Shown here: in pieces, positions 43,687 through 52,017 of the stretch | Position numbering within the stretch: position 1 is the stretch's first letter | How the letters are laid out: each line of letters opens with the position of its first letter | Assembly: GCF_963667555.1 (NCBI RefSeq) | Contig: NZ_OY763421.1 | Location: forward strand, 761,562-825,561 | DNA length: 64,000 nt | Reading direction: 5' to 3' | Source of the DNA: an uncultured Methanolobus sp. | GTDB taxonomy: Archaea > Halobacteriota > Methanosarcinia > Methanosarcinales > Methanosarcinaceae | Notes under the pieces: model-generated | What the model was told of the DNA's origin: nothing | What the model saw: the letters and a program-made list of their open reading frames with translations, nothing else | Database searches by the model: none | Translations under genes and position numbers: made by a program

Positions 43687-44007
43687 TTATTCGTCACCAA
43701 ATTCTATGCTGACTCTCTCAGACTGTTTTGCCAGGGTCTTTGAAAGCATACCAAGCTCCATTTTACACACATGTAATACTCCAGCAGGAACTATGCAGGT
43801 TGTACAGCAGACATTTTCTGCCTGGTCCATTACATAGTTTTCTTTAATGTTTAAGGTCTGTTTTTTAGGAATTTCCATATGTGCTATCTTGGCTACCTTG
43901 GAACAATCCGTTTCGATGTATGTTATTACGTTTTTCCCTTCAAGCGTTCCGTTGATCTTGTGTTTGAAACCACATATTGCAGAATTAACAGTTACCTGTG
44001 ATGGCAT
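43687..44007 (-). CDS. Small cysteine-containing methanogen protein, 106 aa
   Basis: A conserved-looking 106-residue protein, possibly the DUF6951 type. It begins with a beta-rich region (VTVNSAICGFKHKINGTLEGKNVITYIETDC) and ends with a cysteine-rich segment (NVCCTTCIVPAGVLHVCKMELGML). The six cysteines could bind a metal or an iron-sulfur cluster; this is inference. Members appear mainly in methanogens. The start follows GGAGAGA. It has no operon partner. Confidence 0.6.
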   Translation of the reverse strand: MPSQVTVNSAICGFKHKINGTLEGKNVITYIETDCSKVAKIAHMEIPKKQTLNIKENYVMDQAENVCCTTCIVPAGVLHVCKMELGMLSKTLAKQSERVSIEFGDE

Positions 44008-44170
44008 TTTTAATCATTCTCTCCTGAAATCAATATTATTGATTGAACGGGAGTGTTTTTAAAAGTTTGTGTCTAAGTGAAAATATCGTGCTTTTTCAGC
44101 AGTTCTGCTTCAGTATCATTGTTACAAAATCAGAAAATCAGGAAAAATGAAAAGAAAAGATGTATTCAAT

Positions 44171-44506
44171 CTATTTCTTATCCTCAACTGAACAACTGCA
44201 ACAGACGTTGCCTTTCATTATCTCTTTCCAGTCACCTATAACATCATGGGTCCAGCAGTCATCAGCACCTGCAGCTTCTCTCATGGTGAGTGCGAGTATG
44301 TATGAAAGTTCCTTTACGGTTGCTCCGGCATCCAGTGCGCCCTTGAAATGTTTAAGGACACATGGTTTTGACCTTGCTTTGATGGAAAGTGCAAAGCAGA
44401 GGAACTGGTATGTTTTCTCATCTACAGGTCTTTTTTCAGCGTAAAGTTTGTCGATCTCATCAAGTTTTTCGGTAAATTCCGGGAAGAACTCTTCTAGCAT
44501 CCTCAT
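44171..44506 (-). CDS. Carboxymuconolactone decarboxylase-family (AhpD-like) protein
   Basis: A 111-residue protein of the CMD/AhpD fold. The core helix carries ARSKPCVLKHFKGALDAGAT, in which the usual CxxC-x3-H active site is reduced to one cysteine (S-x-x-C-x3-H), then KELSYILALTMREAAGADD. The C-terminal CCSCSVEDKK adds three cysteines. AhpD-like proteins act in peroxide defence or as disulfide carriers. Without the first cysteine, normal disulfide chemistry is doubtful, though the tail cysteines could replace it. ATG 44506 has no strong ribosome-binding site. Confidence 0.8.
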   Translation of the reverse strand: MRMLEEFFPEFTEKLDEIDKLYAEKRPVDEKTYQFLCFALSIKARSKPCVLKHFKGALDAGATVKELSYILALTMREAAGADDCWTHDVIGDWKEIMKGNVCCSCSVEDKK

Positions 44507-44654
44507 GGTAAATCTCCATTATTATTGAAGTTAACACTGTTAATCAACCACCAATCTCTTAATCTCAAAGTGGTTACTTCAAATTATGTTGAAATAGCTA
44601 TTTAAGCTTAATTATTGCATCTTCAATGCGGACACAAAAAGAAGGAAAGATACA

Positions 44655-45587
44655 TCAAACCTGTATCTTAAAGTATTTTCCAAATATCTTCGGACTTTTT
44701 TCCATCACTGCGATATAAGCTCCAAACAGGATGAACACGCATCCAATAACAGTATTCATAATCAGTGGAGTGTGAACAATGGTGAAATCAAAGAATATTC
44801 CGCTCACCGGTTCCAGCAGAGCAAGAATACTTCCCTTCTGAGCTTCTATCTGGGAAATACCGCTGACATAAAGAAGTGCTGCAAGAGCTGTATTGATGAT
44901 ACCAAAGAAGATCAGCATTGGCATGTTATCAATTATGACTGCATCCGGAACACCGCCGGATAGAGGGAGCAACAAAACCACTCCAATCAAAGTATACCAG
45001 AAAAGCAGGGCGACACTTGAGTAATCATCCTTGATGTATCTTATAATTACTATCTCGCTTCCAAATGCAAATCCTGACAGGATCCCGGCGGCAATTCCTA
45101 AAAGGTAACTACCACCTCCATTCCCTCCGTTCATTCCTAAGCTAAGCCCGGCTACAACATTTCCTGTATCAATGATAAAAAGAAGGCCGGTTAAAGACAG
45201 TATCAATGCAACTACACCTTTTTTTGTTATTTTTTCTTTCAATACAAGCGGTGAAAGTATGGTTACATACATAGGCGCAGTATAAAGCATGAGTATGGCA
45301 ACTGAAAAACTGGTATATTTGATACAGGTGAAGTACGAAAATATCGTGAATGTATTGATCAATCCAAGAAGTAGAAGATATTTCTTTTTCCTGCGAGGTA
45401 CGATCTGGGATAGCTTTCCGGTCAATACGATGAAAATGAGCAGTGAAAGCAAACCAAAAAGCTGCTTGTAAAATACCATTGGGCCTGTGGGGACAGCTTT
45501 CAGGTAATCAACGAAAACTCCCAGAAGTCCAAACATGACCGAGCCTGTTATCAGTTCAAAATACGCTTTTTTAGAACCCTGACTCAT
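44655..45587 (-). CDS. EamA/DMT-family transporter
   Basis: A protein of about 310 residues with ten hydrophobic segments arranged as two EamA repeats (the first beginning ELITGSVMFGLLGVFVDYL, the second around LGIAAGILSGFAFGSEIVIIRYI). Each repeat has the usual GP-x-x-x-F-Y-K or similar signatures. Members export amino acids or metabolites; no substrate is inferable. The start is placed at 45587, because the frame further upstream to 45707 overlaps the divergent VOC gene and lacks hydrophobic character. Confidence 0.82.
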   Translation of the reverse strand: MSQGSKKAYFELITGSVMFGLLGVFVDYLKAVPTGPMVFYKQLFGLLSLLIFIVLTGKLSQIVPRRKKKYLLLLGLINTFTIFSYFTCIKYTSFSVAILMLYTAPMYVTILSPLVLKEKITKKGVVALILSLTGLLFIIDTGNVVAGLSLGMNGGNGGGSYLLGIAAGILSGFAFGSEIVIIRYIKDDYSSVALLFWYTLIGVVLLLPLSGGVPDAVIIDNMPMLIFFGIINTALAALLYVSGISQIEAQKGSILALLEPVSGIFFDFTIVHTPLIMNTVIGCVFILFGAYIAVMEKSPKIFGKYFKIQV

Positions 45588-45693
45588 AGACTGGAAATAT
45601 CCAGATAGGCTATAAAGCATTTGGTGGGTACGTTTCTGATCTAAGGACAAAGATATTAATAATCCTGAGTACAAATTTAAATGGGGGTTAAAA

Positions 45694-46068
45694 ATGCCTG
45701 CGTTCATACATATAGATATACCAACAGATAATGTAGAAAGAGCCAGAAAATTCTATTCCGATATTTTTGAATGGACCTTTGAAAAACCTGCACCGGATAT
45801 GGAGTACTACCTGTTCAGCACTAAAGACCTTGATGGTAATGAAGGTATTCGCGGAGGTATGGGACTTCGCGGCGAACCGGACCAGAGAATAGCTGCGTAC
45901 ATCGGGGTAGATTCTATCGATAAATATGCATCTAAGATCGAACAGGCAGGTGGTAAAGTCCTGAACAAAATGCCGGTTCCAGGGTGGGGAGCTCTTGCCA
46001 TCTGTATTGATACGGAAGGAAATCTCTTCGGTCTTTGGGAGGATGTGAAAGAGAAGGAAACAAAATAA
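45694..46068 (+). CDS. VOC-family (glyoxalase-fold) protein
   Basis: A 124-residue VOC superfamily protein with the beta-alpha-beta-beta-beta repeat: FIHIDIPTDNVERARKFYSDIFEW at the start and GWGALAICIDTEGNLFGLWE at the end. The last Glu and the early His match metal ligands of glyoxalase-like enzymes. The substrate is unknown; several methanogen copies are of unassigned role. GGGGGTT precedes the ATG. It is divergent from the EamA gene. Confidence 0.88.
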   Translation: MPAFIHIDIPTDNVERARKFYSDIFEWTFEKPAPDMEYYLFSTKDLDGNEGIRGGMGLRGEPDQRIAAYIGVDSIDKYASKIEQAGGKVLNKMPVPGWGALAICIDTEGNLFGLWEDVKEKETK

Positions 46069-46420
46069 AGTAGAATGTAAAGTGGAATGACAGGTTTTCC
46101 TGAGAAACTTTTCTTATATTTTAAGATACTCTATTATGCATTTGTAATGTGCATATTTTTTGTGAAATATAGCCATTGCACAGCAATTTGAACTCTATTA
46201 ATATATCAATCAGCACAATAATGACAAATGATAATGGTTTTTAACTGTGATATTGCTGAGTAAGAAATATATTTCTCACATTCTAGACGTTAACTTTACA
46301 TATCAGACTTGCACTTAAAGTAGCAATTGGTATAATGTATATAAATTATCTGTCATTAAGGCGTGACAAGCTGTAAACGACATGCGCTATTTAAAAACGA
46401 GAACATATAAAGGAGTTTCA
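46069..46420. promoter_or_regulatory. Promoter region of the orphan MtaC gene
   Basis: A clear TATA box (TATATAAAT, 46338-46346) predicts transcription from about 46370 and a leader of about 50 nt before ATG 46421. The rest of the interval is AT-rich and shows no gene. Confidence 0.5.
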
Positions 46421-47185
46421 ATGCTAGATATAGACCCTGCGGGTATCCTTGTCAGGTACAATGTTAAATTAGAAAGTGAATTAACCCCTGATGAGGTAGC
46501 AAGAGAACTATTCCCCACTGATATTCTACTAAGGAACATAGTTGAAGCGGTTTTTGAAGGTGATGAGGACGAGGTTATAATAACCCTCAAAGATGCTGTA
46601 AAAGGCGGCAAAGATCCAATATCCCTCATAGACGATGCGCTTATGGTTGGCATGGATATAGTATCCCAGTTATATGATGACGGGCATCTGTTCCTTCCGG
46701 ATGTGATGATCGCATCACATGCAATGACAGATGGTATTGAATACTGTAAGCAGATATCTGGCAAGACCCATGAATGTAAAGGAACTGTAGTTTCCTATGT
46801 TGTAGAAGGCGACATACATGATATTGGCAAGAAAATACTGACAGTGCTTTTGAAATCTAACGGATACGAAGTAATAGACCTTGGAAGTGATGTTCCAACA
46901 GATGAGGTTATCAGTGCCGTAATGAAATACAGGCCCATAATGATAACAGGTACTTCCCTGATGACAACCACCATGTATTCTTTCATGGAAGTTAACAACA
47001 GGCTTCTTGAGAACGACATAAAGATCCCTCTTGTATGTGGAGGAGGCGCTGTTACCCAGGACTTTGTTATGAACTATGAACTTGGCATATATTGTGAAGA
47101 TGCTGCCCTGGTGCCTAAGATCGCAGATTCTATTCTTAAGAATAAAAGTATAGAAGAACTAAGGGAACAGTTTCATGTACATTGA
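46421..47185 (+). CDS. Orphan MtaC-like corrinoid protein
   Basis: A 254-residue corrinoid-binding protein that aligns without gaps to MtaC at 51242 across the region checked. It begins MLDIDPAGILVRYNVKLE and has the cobalamin-binding His133 in EGDIHDIGKK, plus IPLVCGGGAV near the end. The start ATG 46421 follows AAAGGAG; the longer frame from 46382 is rejected. No mtaB partner lies beside it. In methanogens, MtaC carries methyl groups from methanol on its cobalt; an orphan could be a spare carrier, a partner for another MtaB, or a sensor subunit for the PAS protein that follows. Confidence 0.85.
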   Translation: MLDIDPAGILVRYNVKLESELTPDEVARELFPTDILLRNIVEAVFEGDEDEVIITLKDAVKGGKDPISLIDDALMVGMDIVSQLYDDGHLFLPDVMIASHAMTDGIEYCKQISGKTHECKGTVVSYVVEGDIHDIGKKILTVLLKSNGYEVIDLGSDVPTDEVISAVMKYRPIMITGTSLMTTTMYSFMEVNNRLLENDIKIPLVCGGGAVTQDFVMNYELGIYCEDAALVPKIADSILKNKSIEELREQFHVH

Positions 47186-47535
47186 AACTATTAGGGCATG
47201 GTAAGCAGCGAAAAAGGTGGCTCACATCCAAAGATAGATCCCTCTTGTGTAGATTGGATTGAAGGAAGTATTGTATTCAGATGAGAGCCAATTTATGCTT
47301 TTCATCTTCATGTATTTAATATCTCCTTTTTTCTGATATTTAAATGAAATAAAGGAATGAAGTCTTCGGATACACTAATAATGTCTGTTTGCACTATGTT
47401 TATGTTTATAACTAAAATACTATCAGGTCTAATGTCGTAAGAACACAAATTGCGCAGCGCGGGGGTAATATTATCAGTTCAGAAAAAATACCAGAAAATA
47501 AGTATTCTTTACTGAATCTGAATCCCGATTGCCGG
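47186..47535. promoter_or_regulatory. Gap with a decayed mta leader sequence
   Basis: Positions 47245-47262 match 18 nt of the mtaC leader (51173-51190) exactly, and the next bases (to about 47272) match the leader's ribosome-binding-site region, as if the 39 nt between two ATTGA copies had been lost. No mtaC-like gene follows. The rest of the interval, up to the PAS gene, has no other feature. Confidence 0.6.
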
Positions 47536-50500
47536 ATGTCTGATGCTATTCTCTCTTTTCTCTGGAAAGGGATTGATCAAAAAAGTATAGTTTCAGTTTC
47601 TGAAAATGTATCTCTTTTAGGCTACGATCCTGCTGATCTTATTTCTGGAAAACTGACTTTCTTTGATATTATTCATCCATCTGACGTTGATATTTTAAAA
47701 CAGAAATATGCTTTGTTTATAAAAGATAATAATAGTCCTTTTTTCGTTGCAGATTATAGACTTATGTCTGCTGATGGCAGGATATGTGAAGTCAGTGAAA
47801 GAACAGTTGAATTTTCCCTGGATGATAGTTGCCTTTATCATGGAATAATATCTGTGAAAAGGAGTTTTGAGTTCGATACTGATAAAGAAAAGAACTATTG
47901 TAAAAGTATAGTTGATGGTATCCAGAACCCTCTTTTAATTCTTGACAGCACATTCCACGTTTTTGCTGCTAATCAGTATTTCTATGAACTTTTCAAACTG
48001 AAACCTGAAAACACCGAAGGAAAGCATTTCTTAAGCTTAAATAATACGAATCGGCGTGAATTGAGTTCCTTTTTTGATAAAGCATTTCAGGACGAGTATT
48101 TCTTTGATTCTATTGAAGTTGGCTGTAGTATCGATGGCCTTGGAAGCCGTATTATGAAACTTACTGCCCGTCCCCTTGATACGGGTATGGATAGGAAGAG
48201 GTTGATACTGGTTTCAATAGAAGATATAACTCTGCAAAAAATGGCTGAAGAAAAACTTCGGGCATCTGAGGAAAAGTATTCAACTCTTGTTGAAAAGGGA
48301 AATGATGGTATTCTTATTGTAAACAGAAAAGGGGAACTCAGTTTTGCAAACTCCAAGTTTTCCCAGATGACGGGGATTGAAGAAAGCGAACTTTCAGATA
48401 AGAATTTCCTGGATTTTGTACCTCTGGATTATCATCGCATGATAGGGATGCGACTCAAAAAAGTCCTAAAGGATATGCGCAGCATAAAACGTAACGATGA
48501 GGTCGAGTTCATCAAAGCAGAAGGCGGAACATTTTCTGCAGAGATAAGTCTTTCTTACATATTACATGAACAACAGCCTTCTATCATGGTAGCTGTGAGG
48601 GACATATCTGAAAGAAAACGTGCAGAGGCAGAGATCAAGGCATCCGAGGAAAAATACTCTACACTTGTTGAAAAAGGAAATGATGGAATTATAATTCTTC
48701 ATGACCTTTCTTTTAAATTCATTAATTCTAAATTCTCAGAACTGACTGGTTATTCGCGAGAAGAGTTGCTTGATAGGTCTTTTACAGACCTTGTGCCGGT
48801 AGATTACAGGCGCATGATAGGAAAGCGTATCAAAAAGGTCCTGAAGGATAAACATAGCATCCGCAGGAACGATGAACTTGAATTTTTGACAAAGGCAGAT
48901 GATATCTTCCCGGCTGAAATAAGTCTTGCTTATATTTTACATGAGGAAATGCCTTCTGTAATGATGACCGTCAGGGACATCTCTGAGAGAAAGCAGGCTG
49001 AGGCTGAACTCAAAGCTTCTGAAAAGAAATATTCCTCCCTTGTAGAAGAAGGTAATGACGGCATCATTATTGTCCAGAACGGGGTACTTGTTTTTGCTAA
49101 CATGAAATTCTGCGAGATAACAGGTTTTTCAAGGACTGAAATACTTCACAGGCCCTTTGAGGATTTCCTTTCTCTTGAATACAAGCGGCTTGTTATGAAT
49201 AAATTCAGGAAAAGTCTTGAGAAAAAGAAGTCTTCACTGAAATATGAGATCGAGCTCGTTGCAAAAGAAGGTCGCAATACTCCTGCTGAGATCAACTCTT
49301 CAATTATCGATCACGAAGGCGCGCCTGCAATAATGGCAATTATCAGGGATATTACTGACCAGAAAGAAAAAGAACGTGAACTCCTGGAACTTATCGAGGT
49401 GCAGAAGGTACTTGAAACTGTTATCAAGAGCAGTCCGGCTGTTGTCTTTTTCTGGAAACCGGATGAGGACTGGAAGGTTGAATTCGTTTCTGAGAACATA
49501 TCACAGTTTGGCTACCAGGCAGAAGATCTCATGTCCGGCAAGATCCTTTACGGTGATATCATCCATCCGTCTGATGTGGAAAGGCTCACCATGGAATATG
49601 ATATTTTTTCCGGTGAGGAGAATCTTTCATTCGAGTATCGCATACTTACAAAAGCCGGCGAGGTTCGCTGGGTTGATGAAAGGTCAGTCCTGAAGCGTGA
49701 TGCGGAAGGTAAGCTCCAGTACATCCAGGGTATCATTGTAGACATTACCGAACGCAAGAATGTGAAGAACTTCATGCAGATAGGTAATGATGTTGGCATG
49801 CTTTTCAGTCCTCTTGGTGATGTGGGTGACATGTTCTCACAGCTTGTGGAATTCACCACCCAGCTGGATAACCTGGACTGTGGTGCTCTCTATCTTGTGG
49901 ATGGGGAAACAGGGGATATGAATATAGTTGCGCATTCCGGCCTTTCGGCTGAGTTCATTAAAAGCTCAAGGCATTATGCAGGCAAATCTATCCATGCCCG
50001 TCTTTTGAAGACAGAATACCCTCTTTATACAAGATATTACGAGCTTACATCCATGATCCCCGGGGAAAAACTGAGTTATGAGGGTCTGGAAGCTACGGCA
50101 CTCATACCTATAAGATATGGAATGGAACTTGTGGCAATACTCATGTTGTCATCCCATAGTGTTTATTCAGTTCCGTTTGAAGTCCGGGATTCCCTTGAAA
50201 CAGTAGCTTCTCAGATAGGGCCTGTGATAGGGCGCATGCGTGAGCAGGCGGATGTCCAGAAGAATATAAGGAATCTCCAGGTTATTTTTGATGTCATGGA
50301 AGATATGGTCTTCATGCTAGATGCTGATGGTTGTATCCTGTATGCGAATCCCTATGCTTTCACAAGGCTTGGATACTCCAGAATAGAGCTTATTGGAATG
50401 AATCTTATCAACCTTTATCCGCAGAAGGTGCTTCTTGAAGCCGCAACTGAGATCAAATCTATACTGGAAGGCAGGGCAAATGTCTGCGCGATTCCTTTTG

Positions 50501-50601
50501 AGTCTGTTTCCGGGGAACTTGTGGGCGTTGAGATGCATTGTTCAATGGGGCAACTTGATGATGCTCCAATAACGATATGCGTCTCCCGTGAGAAGGTATA
50601 A
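47536..50601 (+). CDS. Multi-PAS/GAF sensor protein without kinase domain
   Basis: A 1021-residue cytoplasmic sensor. Seven PAS domains can be outlined (about residues 10-115, 120-240, 245-365, 370-485, 490-610, 620-745 and 905-1010), with a GAF domain at 750-895. Three consecutive PAS units (245-610) start with near-identical SEEKYSTLVEKGNDGI blocks and arose by duplication. There is no histidine kinase, GGDEF or other output domain; the protein ends shortly after the last PAS. It lies between an orphan MtaC and the mtaCB operon. It could sense a substrate and act by protein contact. The frame is open before ATG 47536, so a few residues may be missing. Confidence 0.8.
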   Translation: MSDAILSFLWKGIDQKSIVSVSENVSLLGYDPADLISGKLTFFDIIHPSDVDILKQKYALFIKDNNSPFFVADYRLMSADGRICEVSERTVEFSLDDSCLYHGIISVKRSFEFDTDKEKNYCKSIVDGIQNPLLILDSTFHVFAANQYFYELFKLKPENTEGKHFLSLNNTNRRELSSFFDKAFQDEYFFDSIEVGCSIDGLGSRIMKLTARPLDTGMDRKRLILVSIEDITLQKMAEEKLRASEEKYSTLVEKGNDGILIVNRKGELSFANSKFSQMTGIEESELSDKNFLDFVPLDYHRMIGMRLKKVLKDMRSIKRNDEVEFIKAEGGTFSAEISLSYILHEQQPSIMVAVRDISERKRAEAEIKASEEKYSTLVEKGNDGIIILHDLSFKFINSKFSELTGYSREELLDRSFTDLVPVDYRRMIGKRIKKVLKDKHSIRRNDELEFLTKADDIFPAEISLAYILHEEMPSVMMTVRDISERKQAEAELKASEKKYSSLVEEGNDGIIIVQNGVLVFANMKFCEITGFSRTEILHRPFEDFLSLEYKRLVMNKFRKSLEKKKSSLKYEIELVAKEGRNTPAEINSSIIDHEGAPAIMAIIRDITDQKEKERELLELIEVQKVLETVIKSSPAVVFFWKPDEDWKVEFVSENISQFGYQAEDLMSGKILYGDIIHPSDVERLTMEYDIFSGEENLSFEYRILTKAGEVRWVDERSVLKRDAEGKLQYIQGIIVDITERKNVKNFMQIGNDVGMLFSPLGDVGDMFSQLVEFTTQLDNLDCGALYLVDGETGDMNIVAHSGLSAEFIKSSRHYAGKSIHARLLKTEYPLYTRYYELTSMIPGEKLSYEGLEATALIPIRYGMELVAILMLSSHSVYSVPFEVRDSLETVASQIGPVIGRMREQADVQKNIRNLQVIFDVMEDMVFMLDADGCILYANPYAFTRLGYSRIELIGMNLINLYPQKVLLEAATEIKSILEGRANVCAIPFESVSGELVGVEMHCSMGQLDDAPITICVSREKV

Positions 50602-51241
50602 TATAATCCTTTTGGTTGGTTTGTCCATTTTAGTGTGATTTTCATTCATCGAATTACTGTTCTTATATAATTTTAGTATTATTTTACTATGGACATTCAT
50701 TTTCATTCATAATCATTTTTGAAATCAGAATTTTCTCCGTTATTTTACTAAAATCATTTATTTTCGCTCTAAAGACTGAAAATTAAACCTATATAAATAC
50801 TTCTCTCTGAATCTCTTCTTCAAATCAAGTAATATTTATCTTTTTAACAAATCACAATCAATAGAGCAATTATTTATCAGGTATTTCTCCTATTTTACTA
50901 AAGGATATTATTTAGTGTACATTTGTTTTTATAGTAGTATTTCTTGAATTGTTTTCAATTCATAATATAAGAACTATTGCCTATATTTTGTAGCTGAAGA
51001 TGTTCAAAAAAACAGTTTGTTAGAAAAAACAGCAGCAATAAAGCATTTTTCTTGATATTATTAAAATCACATTATTAATCAAAATTAGTTAGTTTTTTAT
51101 AGTAGTACTTGTCCAAAGTAACCTTTATATATGATAAAAAAAGTGCATGATTTGAGGTTCAAAAGAACCTTTTTGTGTAGATTGGATTGAGCTTGACCCA
51201 AGCTCAAGAAACTAGACTATCCAAATTGAAGGAGGTATAGA
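50602..51241. promoter_or_regulatory. Long regulatory region and leader of mtaCB
   Basis: A 640-bp AT-rich region. ATTTTACTA occurs three times (near 50682, 50741 and 50891). GTTTTTATAGTAGTATTT (50925-50942) recurs with one insertion and one change at 51092-51110, about 12 bp before the TATA box (TTATATAT, about 51125-51132). The leader starts near 51153 and holds hairpins AGGTTC-AAAA-GAACCT (51155-51170) and GAGCTTG-ACC-CAAGCTC (51189-51205). These fit substrate-responsive methanol genes, which are known to have long leaders; the role of each element is inferred. Confidence 0.65.
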
Positions 51242-52006
51242 ATGTTAATAGTAGACAAAGAAGGTATCCTTATCAGATACAACGTTAAAATGGAAAAATC
51301 AATGACCCCTGAAGAGGCGGCAGCAGAACTCTATCCAAAAGAGGAGTTATACAAGCCAATCGCAGAAGCGATCTTTGAGGGTGAAGAAGATGATGTTATC
51401 GAAGGTCTTGAGGCAGCTATCGCAGCAGGAAAGGACCCAATCGCACTCATCGACGATGCACTTATGGTAGGAATGAAGGTAGTAACAGACCTTTACGACC
51501 AGGGTGTAATTTTCCTTCCAAACGTAATGATGTCCGCAGATGCAATGCTCGAAGGTATCGAGTTCTGTAAGAGCCAGTCCACAGAGACCCCAGTCCAGAA
51601 GGGTAAGGTCATCTGTATGGTCGCAGAAGGTGACGTACACGACATCGGAAAGTCAATCGTAGCAGCACTCCTCAGAGCAAACGGCTATGAAGTCATCGAC
51701 CTCGGAAGAGATGTACCATCCGCAGAGGCACTCGCAGCTGTAAAGGAACACAAGCCAATCATGATGACCGGAACTGCACTCATGACAACAACCATGTACG
51801 CATTCAAGGAAGTCAACGACCTTCTCGTTGAGAGCGGAATCACCATGCCATTCGCATGTGGTGGCGGAGCAGTTAACCAGGACTTCGTATCAACCTACTC
51901 ACTCGGTGTATACGGAGAAGAAGCAGCAGATGCACCAAAGATGGCAGACGCTATCCTTGCAGGCGCAGACATAGCAGCACTCAGAGCAAAATTCCACAAC
52001 CACTAA
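51242..52006 (+). CDS. mtaC: Methanol corrinoid protein MtaC
   Basis: A 254-residue corrinoid protein that carries the methyl group from MtaB (methanol) to MtaA, which passes it to coenzyme M. A helical cap (residues about 1-95) precedes the Rossmann-like B12 domain with the cobalt ligand His133 in EGDVHDIGKS, then ELLY-like segments and CGGGAVNQDF near the end. AGGAGG is 7 nt before the ATG. Codon use is strongly skewed to a few C-ending or A-ending codons, as in highly expressed genes. It forms an operon with mtaB 11 nt downstream. Confidence 0.96.
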   Translation: MLIVDKEGILIRYNVKMEKSMTPEEAAAELYPKEELYKPIAEAIFEGEEDDVIEGLEAAIAAGKDPIALIDDALMVGMKVVTDLYDQGVIFLPNVMMSADAMLEGIEFCKSQSTETPVQKGKVICMVAEGDVHDIGKSIVAALLRANGYEVIDLGRDVPSAEALAAVKEHKPIMMTGTALMTTTMYAFKEVNDLLVESGITMPFACGGGAVNQDFVSTYSLGVYGEEAADAPKMADAILAGADIAALRAKFHNH

Positions 52007-52017
52007 GGTGATTAAAA

